A model generated the notes under the pieces. The model was not told the DNA's origin. It made no database searches and was given only the letters and a program-made list of their open reading frames with translations. A stretch of DNA of 64,000 nt from Streptomyces sp. ISL-43 (GTDB lineage: Bacteria; Actinomycetota; Actinomycetes; Streptomycetales; Streptomycetaceae). Positions 1-8,896 of this stretch are shown piece after piece; the stretch's first letter is position 1, and every line of letters begins with the position of its first letter. The position numbers were made by a program, and so were the translations under genes. Where the stretch lies: contig NZ_JAGGOT010000043.1 of the NCBI RefSeq assembly GCF_018614195.1, positions 1 through 64,000 of the forward strand, written 5' to 3'.

Positions 1-23
1 CTAGGTCCTGTCTGGAGTTCAGA

Positions 24-1009
24 TCACGCCTGTGGTGCGATGCTGCGGAGCCAGAGCATCGCGCCACACAGGTGCAGTCCGGCTTCGTAGCTCTGCGGGG
101 TCTTGTCGAAGCGGAACGCAATGCCCCGCCAGTTCCGCAGCCGGTTGATACACCGCTCCACGGTGTTGCGCTCGGCGTACAAGGCCGCGTCGTGGCCGAC
201 GGGGCGGCCGCCCTTCGAGCCGCGCTTCTTGCGGTGGGCGGCCTGGTCGGCCTTCTCCGGGATCACCGCCCGGATCCCGCGCTTGCGCAGGTAGCGGCGG
301 TTGCGGCGGGAGGAGTACGCCTTGTCCGCGGCTACCGCGTCCGGCCGGGTCCGGGGCCGCCCGACCGGGCCGCGTATCTTGATCCGCTCCAGGACCGGGG
401 CGAACTGCGGGCTGTCGCCGGCCTGTCCGGGCGTGAGCACGAACGCCAGCGGGCGGCAGCGCCGGTCGGCCGCAAGATGGATCTTTGTGGTCAGCCCGCC
501 CCGGGAACGCCCCAGCTCAGCGGCCTTCAGGCGGGCGCGGTGCCGTCGGCGGAGCCGTCGCCGCTCGACACGTGAGTCGTCCCCGTCCCGCCCGTCTTGC
601 GGCTCTTGTCCCTTCGCGCTGCCCCCTTTTCGGCCGCGACGGCCGCTTCCAGGACTGCCAGTTCCTCCGGGGCGAGGACCATCCCGGCGGCGTGGTGGTG
701 GGCCCGGGCGGTCGCCGAGTCCACGCTGACCAGGCCCATGTCGGTCTGGTCGCGGGCGGCGGCCTCGGCGATCACCGCCTCCATCAGATGCTGGAGGACG
801 CCCTGCCCAGCCCAGATCCGGAAGCGGTCGTACGCGCTCTGCCAGGGCCCGTACTCCTGTGGCAGATCGCGCCAAGGGCTGCCGACGCGGAACCGCCACA
901 TCACCGCGTTGAAGTGTTTCCGCAGGTCGGGGATGGGTCCGACCGCAGCGATAGGGAGATGGGGCTCGATCAGGGTCCACTGCTCGTCGGTGAGATCGCC
1001 TCGCGCCAT
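24..1009 (-). CDS. IS5-family DDE transposase, -1 frameshift fusion (OrfA/OrfB)
   Basis: The transposase is read from two frames. OrfA (527-1009, 160 aa) starts at ATG 1009 and opens with the typical LTDEQWTLIEPHLP region. It supplies the first catalytic Asp in SVDSATARAHHHAAG. OrfB follows in the -1 frame down to the stop at 24. It supplies the second Asp (AADKAYSSRRNRRYLRKRG) and the Glu (ERCINRLRNWRGIAF). The frames meet at an A4G5 run (622-630). A -1 slip there, from AAG to AAA, joins them into about 328 residues, a usual length for IS427-group enzymes. Alone, neither frame has the full DDE triad. The catalysed reaction is cut-and-paste transposition of the element. Confidence 0.88.
622..630 (-). 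promoter_or_regulatory. Programmed -1 frameshift slippery site
   Basis: On the minus strand this reads AAAAGGGGG. In the OrfA frame it is GAA AAG GGG; slipping back one base gives AAA GGG GGC, the OrfB frame. The site lies in the overlap of the two transposase frames, the expected position for IS5-family recoding. Confidence 0.7.
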
Positions 1010-1212
1010 GACTGATGGCCTATCAAGACCGAGTCCTGCAGCGCAGGCGATCTACCGAACTCGTGATCCGGACTCCAGACAGGACCTAGGGCGAGGGTCT
1101 GACAACGGCCCTGGGACCGCCCCTGCCTCGGCAGTTGTCAGCGCCGCTTGCTACAACTTGCAGGCATGTGGATGCGGCACACCGGACACGACAGGCGAGG
1201 AACGGCGGGAAG

Positions 1213-2175
1213 ATGAGTTACGCGAGCCATCTGCGGGAGTCGTACGGACTGCCCGTCTTCGACTTCCCGGGGCCCGACGACGAGAAGGGCATGGACCGGC
1301 TGCCCGAGGCGGACGCCGTCGCGTGGCGGGTCTCCTCCGACACCTACGACGCGGAGGAGGGCTGGCCCGAGGCGTTCGCCCGGTTCACCGCGGCCGTCGA
1401 CACGACCCGCGTCCGCGCGATCGTCGTCGGTGCGTGGGAGGAGGCGTACGACAGCGGCCCCGAACCGGTCATCGCCGCGCTCCTCGACGCCCGCCCCCGG
1501 CTGCCCGCACTGCGGGCCCTGTTCCTCGGGGACATGGAGTCCGAGGAGTGCGAGATCTCCTGGATCAACCAAGGCGACATCGGCCCGCTCCTCGACGGCT
1601 TCCCCGAACTGGAGGAGTTCGGCGTCCGCGGCGGCAGCGGCCTCGTCATCCCTCCCTTCGCCCACCAGCGGCTGCGCTCCCTCACCGTCCAGACGGGCGG
1701 CATGCCCTCCCGGGCCGTCCGCAACGTCGCCGCCAGCGACCTGCCCGCACTGCACCACCTCGACCTCTGGCTCGGCACCTCGCAATACGGCGGGGACTGC
1801 ACCCTGAGCGACGTCGAACCCATCTTGCACGGAGACCGCCTGCCGGGCCTGCGTCACCTCGGCCTGCGCAACAGCGACATCCAGGACGAGATCGCCACGG
1901 CCGTGGCCTCCGCGCCCGTCGTCGCCCGCCTGGAAACCCTCGACCTGTCCATGGGTGTCCTCACCGACCAGGGCGGCACCGCGCTGCTCGGCGGCCAGCC
2001 CCTCACCCATCTCGCCGCCCTCGACCTCCACCACAACTACTTCGGCGACCCGCTGAAGCAGCGCTTCCGGGACACCCTGGAGAGTGCCGGCGTACGGCTG
2101 AACCTCGACCGGGGCAACGCCGACGAGGACGAGTGGGACGGCCGTGTCTGGCGCTTCGTCGCGGTCGGCGAGTAG
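1213..2175 (+). CDS. STM4015 family leucine-rich protein
   Basis: A 320-residue protein recognised as the STM4015 family. It opens with SYASHLRESYGLPVFDF and contains leucine-rich-repeat-like segments (ALRALFLGDM, LRHLGLRNSD, HLAALDLHHNYF). The start ATG at 1213 follows GGCGGGAAG; no upstream in-frame start has a better site. The stop is 10 bases before the next start, so the two genes are probably co-transcribed. STM4015 proteins usually sit in a five-gene cassette with STM4014, an STM4013 hydrolase and two radical SAM enzymes; the molecular role is not known. A CTGACAAC/GTTGTCAG inverted repeat lies upstream at 1099-1141, just outside the IS element. Confidence 0.85.
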   Translation: MSYASHLRESYGLPVFDFPGPDDEKGMDRLPEADAVAWRVSSDTYDAEEGWPEAFARFTAAVDTTRVRAIVVGAWEEAYDSGPEPVIAALLDARPRLPALRALFLGDMESEECEISWINQGDIGPLLDGFPELEEFGVRGGSGLVIPPFAHQRLRSLTVQTGGMPSRAVRNVAASDLPALHHLDLWLGTSQYGGDCTLSDVEPILHGDRLPGLRHLGLRNSDIQDEIATAVASAPVVARLETLDLSMGVLTDQGGTALLGGQPLTHLAALDLHHNYFGDPLKQRFRDTLESAGVRLNLDRGNADEDEWDGRVWRFVAVGE

Positions 2176-2185
2176 CGCGGCGGCC

Positions 2186-3298
2186 ATGACGGAGCACACG
2201 CCCCCGCGCTGGGCAGTCGTCGGCAACCCGGAGAACCGCCGCGTCGCCCTGTTCGCCCAGGCCGTCCGCGAGGCCGGGCTGCCCGCGCCCCGCATCGTGC
2301 CCTGGGCATCCGTCCTGCGCGAGGGCGGTGCCGCGTTCGATCCCGACGAACTCGTACGCCTCGACTCGCCCGGAGAGAACACCGAGGTCGACCGGGCCCT
2401 GCGCGGCCTGGACGACCCCACCCGCGTGGAGGGCGGCGCCCGCTGGTACGCGCGGTTCACCGCTGCCGTACGGAGCCTCGCCGGCGGCGTACGCCTCGAC
2501 GACCCCGACGAGCTGTCCGTCCTCTTCGACAAGCGGACCTGCCACCGCACCCTGGACACCGCCGGGGTGCCCGTGCCCCGCTCCCCGACGTCCGGCGGCG
2601 GCACGCCGGTGCGCGGCTGGGACGACGTACGCGCCCTCATGGACGAGCACGGCATGCCCCGCGTGTTCGTGAAACTCGCCCACGGCTCCTCGGCGTCCGG
2701 CATCGTCGCCGTCGAGACGGCCGGCGGGGGCCGTATCCGGGCCACCACCTCGGTCGAGACGGCCGAGGACGGACGTCTGCACAACTCCCTGCGGGTGCGC
2801 CGCCTCACCAGCGAGCGGGAGACCGCCGCGCTGGTCGACGCACTCGCCCCTGACGGACTGCACGTCGAACGCTGGTGGCCCAAGGCCTCCCTGGGTGGGC
2901 GTGCCGCCGACCTGCGCGTGGTCGTCGTGGCCGGCCGGGCCACCCACGCGGTGGTCCGCACGAGCCGCTCGCCCATGACCAACCTCCACCTCGGCGGGAG
3001 CCGCGGCGACCTGTCCGCCGTGGTCGAGGCCGCGGGCCCGCGCTGGGCCGACGCCCTGGACACCTGTGAACGGGCCGCGGCCTGCTTCCCCGGCACCCTG
3101 TGCGTCGGCGTCGACCTGCTGCCCGCCGTCGGCTGGCGGCGGTTCGCCGTCGCGGAGGTCAACGCCTTCGGCGACCTGCTGCCCGGCCTGACCGGCCTGC
3201 CGGGCAGCGGAGCCGAGGGCCTCGGCACGTACGCCGCCCAAGTCGCCGCCGCGCTACCGTACGCACGGCGCCGCGCCCGGGTCCGAGTGCCCCGCTGA
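2186..3298 (+). CDS. STM4014 family protein (ATP-grasp-like)
   Basis: A 370-residue protein of the STM4014 family. The N-terminus WAVVGNPENRRVALFAQAV resembles a pre-ATP-grasp domain. The middle segment has ATP-grasp features: DKRTCHRTLDTAGVPVPRS and RVFVKLAHGSSASGIVAVE, the usual lysine and glycine-rich loop. The C-terminal FAVAEVNAFGDLLPGL is a metal-binding Glu-x-Asn. The ATG at 2186 was chosen because it lies just after the STM4015 stop, and earlier in-frame starts would overlap that gene. It probably makes an amide or ester bond at ATP cost on an unknown, perhaps peptide, substrate. The STM4013, STM4012 and STM4011 partners are absent downstream. Its 3' end overlaps the convergent oxidoreductase by 45 bases. 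Confidence 0.83.
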   Translation: MTEHTPPRWAVVGNPENRRVALFAQAVREAGLPAPRIVPWASVLREGGAAFDPDELVRLDSPGENTEVDRALRGLDDPTRVEGGARWYARFTAAVRSLAGGVRLDDPDELSVLFDKRTCHRTLDTAGVPVPRSPTSGGGTPVRGWDDVRALMDEHGMPRVFVKLAHGSSASGIVAVETAGGGRIRATTSVETAEDGRLHNSLRVRRLTSERETAALVDALAPDGLHVERWWPKASLGGRAADLRVVVVAGRATHAVVRTSRSPMTNLHLGGSRGDLSAVVEAAGPRWADALDTCERAAACFPGTLCVGVDLLPAVGWRRFAVAEVNAFGDLLPGLTGLPGSGAEGLGTYAAQVAAALPYARRRARVRVPR

Positions 3299-4474
3299 GG
3301 GCTGTCCCGGGGTGGGGATCGCCTCGGCGCGCTCGGCCTGCAGCAGCTGTCGGCGCTTGGCGCCTCCGGAGACGCGGTGCAGGCTGTACGAACCGGACTT
3401 GCGTGCCTCGTCGGCCAGATGCTTGACGGTGCCGCCGCACACGAGCTCCTTGAGCCTCGCGCCAGGGCGGCCGTCGATGTGGAACCACAGCGCGACGTCG
3501 TCCCTGTGGGCGAACTGGAAGATGCCGGCGCGTCGGCCCAGGCTGACGCACTGGCCGGCGAACACCTGGTTGAGGGGCGAGGGCTGCTCACCCGCGATGC
3601 GGCTGAGCACCGTGTCGGCGGCCCGCGCGCCCATGGGCATCGCGGCCTGGCAGCTCATCCGCAGCGGCAGGTCCGACGGTGCCGCCGAGTCGCCGGCCGC
3701 GACGATGCGCGCGTCGTCCACGCTCGTCAGCGTCTCGTCCGTGAGCAGCCGGCCCAAGGGGTCGGTGCTCAGCCCGCTGCGCACGGCCAGGTCGGGCACG
3801 CCGAATCCGGCGGTCCAGATGGTCACCTTGCTCGGCAGGTCGCGGCCGCCGCTGAGCCGAACGGCATCGCGGGTCACGGCCGTCACCAGCGCGCCGGGGC
3901 CGTCGAGCACGGTCACACCGAGCTTGGCCAGCCGCTTGGCGACCGAACGTCGGCCCCGCTGGTGCAAGTACGGGCCGAGCACCCCTCCGCAGACCAGGGT
4001 CACGGCACGGCCCGCCTCCGCCAGCTCGGCGGCGGTCTCGATGCCGGTCGGACCGGCGCCGACAACGGTCACCGCGGCCGTCGCGGGCGCGGCGTCGAGG
4101 ACCGGCCGCAGTCGCTGCGCCTCCTCCAGGCCGGCGATCGGGTAGGCGAACTCGGCCGCTCCGGGCACGCGCGGGTCGGCGCTGCCGCTGCCCACCGCGT
4201 AGATCAGGTAGTCGTAGCCGACCGTTCCGCCGGCCGCCAACGTCACGCTGCGCCCGGCCGGGTCGATCCGTGTCACGGTGTCGACCACCAGCCGGACGCC
4301 CTCGGCCAGGACCTCCCGGTAGTCGACGACCGCGCCGTGGGACCCGCCCACCAACTGGTGCAGGCGGATCCGCTCGACGAAGGTCGGGCGCGGGTTGATC
4401 AGCGTCACTGTCACGTCGTCGCGTTGCGTCAGGCGGTTGGCGGCCATGACGCCGGCGTATCCGCCGCCGATCAC
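3254..4474 (-). CDS. NAD(P)/FAD-dependent oxidoreductase (NDH-2-like)
   Basis: A protein of about 406 residues of the type II NADH dehydrogenase-like flavoprotein group. The dinucleotide motif IGGGYAGVMAANRL at the very N-terminus binds FAD. A second Rossmann motif, VTVVGAGPTGIETAAELAE, near residue 145 binds NAD(P)H. The late segment VAAGDSAAPSDLPLRMSCQ is the second FAD site. The frame stays open upstream (DARVIGGGYAG), so the GTG at 4474 may cut the first beta strand slightly and the true start is uncertain. It lies 52 bases after the GH15 gene on the same strand and ends inside the convergent STM4014 gene. The likely role is a single-subunit NAD(P)H oxidoreductase passing electrons to a quinone or soluble acceptor. 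Confidence 0.85.
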   Translation of the reverse strand: MIGGGYAGVMAANRLTQRDDVTVTLINPRPTFVERIRLHQLVGGSHGAVVDYREVLAEGVRLVVDTVTRIDPAGRSVTLAAGGTVGYDYLIYAVGSGSADPRVPGAAEFAYPIAGLEEAQRLRPVLDAAPATAAVTVVGAGPTGIETAAELAEAGRAVTLVCGGVLGPYLHQRGRRSVAKRLAKLGVTVLDGPGALVTAVTRDAVRLSGGRDLPSKVTIWTAGFGVPDLAVRSGLSTDPLGRLLTDETLTSVDDARIVAAGDSAAPSDLPLRMSCQAAMPMGARAADTVLSRIAGEQPSPLNQVFAGQCVSLGRRAGIFQFAHRDDVALWFHIDGRPGARLKELVCGGTVKHLADEARKSGSYSLHRVSGGAKRRQLLQAERAEAIPTPGQPSAGHSDPGAAPCVR

Positions 4475-4526
4475 CCGTGCGTCCTCCCCGCCGGCAGGAA
4501 GGGCTGGGGTCGCATCCGTGTCGCGC

Positions 4527-6395
4527 TCACTGCGCGCGCCTCGAGGCCTGGTCGAGTTCGCTGTCGAGGGCGAGGGCGGCGGTGATGAGGGCGAGGTGGG
4601 TGAAGGCCTGGGGGAAGTTGCCGAGCTGCTCCCCCGTGGGGCCTATCTCCTCGGCGAACAGGCCGACGTGGTTGGCGTACGTCAGCATCTTGTCGAAGGC
4701 GTAGCGGGCCTGTTCGAGCCGTCCCGCCCTCGCGAGCGCGTACACGTAGAGGAAGCTGCAGAGGGAGAACGTGCCTTCGGCGCCCTGAAGACCGTCGGGA
4801 GAAGCCTCCGGGTCATACCGGTACACCAGGCTGTCGGAGACCAGTTCGGCGTTCATGGCGTCAAGGGTGGAGAGCCAGCGCGGATCCTTGGGGGCGATGA
4901 AGCCGACGAGCGGCATCAGCAGCAGGGAGGCGTCCAGGACGGTACTGCCGTAGTGCTGGACGAACGCCCGCCGCTCCGTGCTCCACCCGCGGGTCATGAT
5001 CTGTTCCATGATGGCGTCGCGGACCGCGGTCCAGCGGGTCAGGTCCGCCGGGCGTGCGTTGGCCACGGCTTGGCGGATGCCGCGGTCGAAGGCGACCCAG
5101 CACATGAGGCGACTGTAAGTGAAGTTCTTCCGGCCGCCGCGGGTCTCCCAGATTCCCTCGTCGGGTCGGTCCCAGTTGTCGGCCAGCCAGTCGAGTACGC
5201 CCGCGGAGCGTTTCCAGGCGTCGTAGCCGACGACGTCGTTGGTCTGGCCGGCTTGGGCGAGGGCGTAGACGGCCTCCCCGTAGATGTCCAACTGCAGTTG
5301 GTCCGCGGCTCCATTGCCCGCGCGAACCGGAGAGGAGCCGCGCCATCCTTCCAGGTGGTCGAGGACCTCTTCGGTCAGGTGCGGGTCACCGTCGACGCGG
5401 TACATGATCTGCAGGGGTTCGCCGTTGGGGGCGCCACCGGCCTGCACCCGTTGCTGCAGCCAGCGGCGGAAGCCGTCGGCCTCGTCGGTGAAGCCGAGGT
5501 CGCGCATGGCGCGTACCGACAGGGAGGCGTCGCGGACCCACGTGTAGCGGTAGTCCCAGTTGCGCTCCCCGCCTTCCTGCTCGGGCAGGCCCATGGTCGC
5601 CGCGGCGATGGGCCCGCCGGTGGGCGCGTACGTGAGGAGCTTGAGGGTGATGGCAGAGCGGTTGACCATCTGCTGCCAGCGGCCGCGGTAACCGCAGCGG
5701 CCGATCCAGCCGTGCCAGAAACGGCGCACGGCCATGAACTGCTCCACCGGCTCGGCCATGCCGAGGGGCGGCGGATCCTCGCTCCCCGCAGCGCTGACCG
5801 TCAGCCGGGCAGCCGCGTTCTCACCCGCGTCCAGGGTGACGGTCGCGCGCACGTCCTGCCCGTCGGCCTCCAGGGCAACGGTTTCGACGGCCTGCAGGCG
5901 TGCGGTCAGGCCCGGCCCGTCGAAGCGCGCGGTGGAGCCGTCCAGGACCAGCGCGTGCGGTGCCCGGCCGTAGTCGAAGCGGGGGCGGCACTCCAGCGTG
6001 AAGCGCACGGTTCCGCGTACCACTCGCATGTACCGCACCACTTGGTGCACGTCCGTGGCTGTGTGCTCCTCCGGGACGGGCATGAAGTCGACGACCTCAC
6101 CGACGCCGTCCGCAGTGAGGAAGCGGGTGATGAGAATGGCGGTGTCGGCCAGGTAGAGCTGGCGCGTGACCACGCCGGCCCCAGGTGCCGGCCGCTCCGC
6201 GCCAAGGACGGCGGGCGCGTCCACGGTGATGCCGAAGTAGCCGCCGCGGTCGTGGTCGAGCAGGCCCGCGAAGATGCTGGGCGAGTCGAAGCGCGGCGAG
6301 CAGAACCAGTTGAGCACCCCCTCGGAAGAGACGAGTGCACAGGTCTGCAAGTCTCCGATCAGGCCGTGCTCGGCGATGGGCGGGTAAGGGTGCAT
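4527..6395 (-). CDS. Glycoside hydrolase family 15 protein (trehalase/glucoamylase-like)
   Basis: A 622-residue GH15 enzyme. The N-terminal beta-sandwich begins YPPIAEHGLIGDLQT and the (alpha/alpha)6 barrel follows from about residue 240. GH15 landmarks include NWDYRYTWVRDASLSV, LQLDIYGEAVYALA (acid/base Glu region) and FTYSRLMCWVAFDRG. Mycobacterial members of this group are trehalases; other members act on alpha-glucans, so the substrate is left open. No signal peptide is visible, so it is probably cytoplasmic. The ATG at 6395 was chosen over 6470 because GGAG lies 7 bases upstream and the family N-terminus starts here. It probably forms one transcript with the amidotransferase 103 bases upstream and the oxidoreductase downstream. 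Confidence 0.92.
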   Translation of the reverse strand: MHPYPPIAEHGLIGDLQTCALVSSEGVLNWFCSPRFDSPSIFAGLLDHDRGGYFGITVDAPAVLGAERPAPGAGVVTRQLYLADTAILITRFLTADGVGEVVDFMPVPEEHTATDVHQVVRYMRVVRGTVRFTLECRPRFDYGRAPHALVLDGSTARFDGPGLTARLQAVETVALEADGQDVRATVTLDAGENAAARLTVSAAGSEDPPPLGMAEPVEQFMAVRRFWHGWIGRCGYRGRWQQMVNRSAITLKLLTYAPTGGPIAAATMGLPEQEGGERNWDYRYTWVRDASLSVRAMRDLGFTDEADGFRRWLQQRVQAGGAPNGEPLQIMYRVDGDPHLTEEVLDHLEGWRGSSPVRAGNGAADQLQLDIYGEAVYALAQAGQTNDVVGYDAWKRSAGVLDWLADNWDRPDEGIWETRGGRKNFTYSRLMCWVAFDRGIRQAVANARPADLTRWTAVRDAIMEQIMTRGWSTERRAFVQHYGSTVLDASLLLMPLVGFIAPKDPRWLSTLDAMNAELVSDSLVYRYDPEASPDGLQGAEGTFSLCSFLYVYALARAGRLEQARYAFDKMLTYANHVGLFAEEIGPTGEQLGNFPQAFTHLALITAALALDSELDQASRRAQ

Positions 6396-6498
6396 CAATG
6401 CTCCACATGGGCTGCCGTGATGCTCCGCGGTCCTTGAGCTCGGCGAGCCGGCGCCCGGGGACCGGAGCATGGCCGGCCCGCGGGCCTCCGGCGCCGCG

Positions 6499-7332
6499 TC
6501 AAGCCGGTTCCGGCGCGAAGGGGAAGAGCTCGTCCGCCCCGGGCTGCACGACGCCGTAGCTGTTCTCCGGTACCTCGTTCCACGCGCCGGGCAGGTCGCC
6601 GAGGGGCTCGGACACGATCAGGCGGGTCTCGTCGGAGATGTCCTGGAGGTACGCCACGTCGGGGTGGAGCCTGCGCAGCGCATCCACCCGGCTGCTGTAG
6701 AACAGCGACCGGGAAGCGTGCTGGCTGGAGTACCGGAAGGCCCACACACGCTCGCCGTCGGTCATGGCGAGCGTCATCTGGAGGGGGAACTCCACACCGT
6801 GCTGGCGGCCGGCGCGCTCCACCACTCCCGCCATCCTGGCGACGGCGGTCGGCGGGTCCCGGTCCAGGCCGAAGGTGAGGGCCAGGTAGAACATCACCTC
6901 GGAGTCCGTCGTTCCCTCGATGTCGGCGTACAGAGCGGGATCGACGAGCAGGGTGAGGTCCCGGCGCATCAGGTGAAAACCGGCGATGGCCCCGTTGTGC
7001 ATGAACATCCAACGGCCGTGACGGAACGGATGGCAGTTCGACTGCTGCACCGCCGTCCCGGTCGACGCCCGGATGTGGGCGAAGAACAACGAGGAGTGGA
7101 CATGGTCCGCCATCTCCCGCAGGTTGCGGTTGTTCCAGGCGGGACCGACGTCCCTGAGGAGCGCCGGAGATTCGTTGTCCTCCGTGTACCAGCCGACACC
7201 GAACCCGTCGCCGTTCGTCGTCTCCACACCCAGCTTGGAGTGCAGGCTCTGGTCGATCAGCGAATGGGCCGGTTTGTACAGGATGGTGTCGAGCAACATC
7301 GGGGTCCCCGAGTAGGCGAGCCATCGACACAT
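6499..7332 (-). CDS. Class II glutamine amidotransferase (EgtC/YafJ-like)
   Basis: A 277-residue class II (Ntn) glutamine amidotransferase. The start gives Met-Cys-Arg-Trp-Leu, and Cys2 is the nucleophile after Met removal. The family glycine loop NGDGFGVGWYTED and the segments HIRASTGTAVQQSNCHPF and FMHNGAIAGF are all present. The protein resembles EgtC, which removes gamma-glutamate in ergothioneine synthesis, and YafJ. No egtB or egtD is nearby, so the substrate is unknown. It is divergent from a carboxylate-amine ligase at 7572 across a 239-base region and leads the minus-strand run with GH15. AGGTGA lies upstream of the ATG. Confidence 0.88.
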   Translation of the reverse strand: MCRWLAYSGTPMLLDTILYKPAHSLIDQSLHSKLGVETTNGDGFGVGWYTEDNESPALLRDVGPAWNNRNLREMADHVHSSLFFAHIRASTGTAVQQSNCHPFRHGRWMFMHNGAIAGFHLMRRDLTLLVDPALYADIEGTTDSEVMFYLALTFGLDRDPPTAVARMAGVVERAGRQHGVEFPLQMTLAMTDGERVWAFRYSSQHASRSLFYSSRVDALRRLHPDVAYLQDISDETRLIVSEPLGDLPGAWNEVPENSYGVVQPGADELFPFAPEPA

Positions 7333-7571
7333 GTGCGATCACCTGTGTTCCCACTGCTACCTGGTGCCACGCGCGCAATGCCGCACGTGGCCCGGACGCC
7401 GCCTCTCCGGCGCTTCCATTCTCGCGGCGCCCTCGAAGGATCGCCACGCAGGGGCGACACGTCGCGATCGGTCACCGTTCGGCGGCACGAAGGGCGGCAG
7501 ATTGCGCCCCATCAGCCGAAATTCCTTCTTCACCTGGGTGATCACGACGGGTTCGGGGGTACCCACATATC

Positions 7572-8666
7572 GTGATCACTGTTGGGGTCGAAGAGGAGTA
7601 CCTGCTCGTCGACCCGGAAACCTGCCTTCCCACCCCGCTCGTACGGGAGGTGCGTGCCACGGCCCGCCTGACACCGATCGCGGACGACCGCGAGGTCCAG
7701 GACGAGCTGCTCCAGGCGCAGATCGAGGTCGCCACCCCCGTCTGTACGGCCCTGGAGGAAGTGGGGGGTCATCTCCTGCGGCTTCGGCACGCGGTCTCCT
7801 CTGCCGCGCAGGCGAACGGGTGCCGCGTCGCGATCTCTGCCACCGCCCCGGTCAGGGACGTCGTACCCGTACCCGTCACCAGCACGGCGAGGTATCTGAA
7901 GATGCGGGGCGAGGCCCGGTTGCTGGTGGACGAGCAGCTGATCTGCGGGATGCACGTCCATGTGGGGATCCCGGACCGGGAGACCGGAGTGGCTGTCCTG
8001 AACCGGCTGCGCGTCTGGCTTCCGACCCTGCTGGCGATGTCCGCGAACGGGCCCCTGTGGGACGGGCGGGACACCGGGTTCGCCAGCTGGCGCACGATCG
8101 TCTTCGGCCGCTGGCCGGTGAGCGGCCCACCACCGTACTTCGCGGGAGCCGCCGACTACGAGGCGCGGGCCGACGGGCTGGTGGAATCGGGGTTGATCCC
8201 CGACCGGGGGCAGATGTACTGGCACGCCCGGCTCTCGGACCGGTACCCGACCGTCGAGGTGCGCTGCTGCGACGTCCAGCTCGAGGCGGACGACGCCGTC
8301 ATGCTCGCCGGCGTCGTCCGCGCGCTCGCCGCCACCGCGATCGCCGAGGAGAAGGCGGGAGCCGCTCCCGCGCTGTGCCCGCCGGAACTCCTGCATGCCG
8401 CGACGTGGCATGCGGCCCGGCACGGGATGGGCAGCACCCTGGTGGACCCGGCAGGACGTCTGCGGAGCAGCGTGGACGTGCTGGGCATGCTCCTGCGGCA
8501 CATCACGCCCGCCCTCGAGGAGAACGGCGACCACCGCGAGGTGAGGGCGCTCGTCCACCGGCTCCTCCGGCATGGCACCTCGGCCGACCGCCAGCGCAGG
8601 GCACTGGCCGAAGCCGGCCTGCCGGCGGTCGCAGCGCTGATCACCGCACGGGAAACCACCGCGTGA
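7572..8666 (+). CDS. Carboxylate-amine ligase, YbdK family (GCS2 type)
   Basis: A 364-residue member of the GCS2/YbdK family of glutamate-cysteine ligase-like enzymes. It opens with TVGVEEEYLLVDPET, the family's metal-binding Glu motif. It also carries CGMHVHVGIPD and VEVRCCDVQ. These ATP-dependent enzymes join a carboxylate to an amine, typically the gamma-carboxyl of glutamate to cysteine. Activity as a true glutamate-cysteine ligase is only weak in the E. coli YbdK protein, so the substrate stays open. The start is GTG 7572; no strong ribosome site is visible. It is divergent from the EgtC-like amidotransferase, a pairing that recalls egtA-egtC without the rest of that pathway. Confidence 0.88.
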   Translation: MITVGVEEEYLLVDPETCLPTPLVREVRATARLTPIADDREVQDELLQAQIEVATPVCTALEEVGGHLLRLRHAVSSAAQANGCRVAISATAPVRDVVPVPVTSTARYLKMRGEARLLVDEQLICGMHVHVGIPDRETGVAVLNRLRVWLPTLLAMSANGPLWDGRDTGFASWRTIVFGRWPVSGPPPYFAGAADYEARADGLVESGLIPDRGQMYWHARLSDRYPTVEVRCCDVQLEADDAVMLAGVVRALAATAIAEEKAGAAPALCPPELLHAATWHAARHGMGSTLVDPAGRLRSSVDVLGMLLRHITPALEENGDHREVRALVHRLLRHGTSADRQRRALAEAGLPAVAALITARETTA

Positions 8667-8693
8667 GTCACTCACCGCGGAGCAAAGCGCTCG

Positions 8694-8717
8694 GGACACC
8701 CCGGCGGAACGGTGTCC
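8694..8717 (+). terminator. Hairpin after the carboxylate-amine ligase gene
   Basis: GGACACC (8694-8700) pairs perfectly with GGTGTCC (8711-8717) across a 10-base loop, 28 bases after the stop. There is no T run. A GC-rich hairpin without a U tail is common for actinobacterial terminators. Confidence 0.45.
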
Positions 8718-8867
8718 GGGTGCGGACGGAGGAGCGGCCGGGACGCCGCCGCGGCTTCACTCTCCCGGGCGCTGCGCCAGACGTGTCCGCGCCGCGGATC
8801 CTGAAGCCGGACGAAGCCACGGCCTCTGCGGCCACCGGCCTCAACTGCTGACACGGTTCCGTGGGCC

Positions 8868-8896
8868 CAGCCCGTCGGCCTCGGGCCGACGGGCTG
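8868..8896 (-). terminator. Strong terminator of the XRE-cupin gene
   Basis: A perfect 13-base-pair stem (8868-8880 with 8884-8896) with a 3-base loop. It abuts the stop codon of the XRE-cupin gene at 8897 and could also stop transcripts arriving from the plus strand. Confidence 0.75.

Larger units (their letters stand above)
4..1086 (-). mobile_element. IS5-family insertion sequence (IS427-like)
   Basis: A complete insertion sequence of about 1.08 kb. Its ends form imperfect inverted repeats at 4-28 and 1062-1086 that match at 23 of 25 positions, each beginning GGTCCTGTCTGGAGT. The outer flanks read CTA and TAG, consistent with a TA target duplication, as is usual for the IS427 group of IS5. 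It carries a single transposase in two overlapping frames on the minus strand. The left flank lies at the window edge, so the interrupted sequence there cannot be read. Both ends and the DDE residues are intact, so the element may still be mobile. Confidence 0.92.

Noticed and set aside
1138..3591. Long open minus-strand frame across STM4015 and STM4014.
   Set aside because: Both plus-strand proteins match known families end to end; the minus frame encodes repetitive Arg/Pro/Ala sequence.
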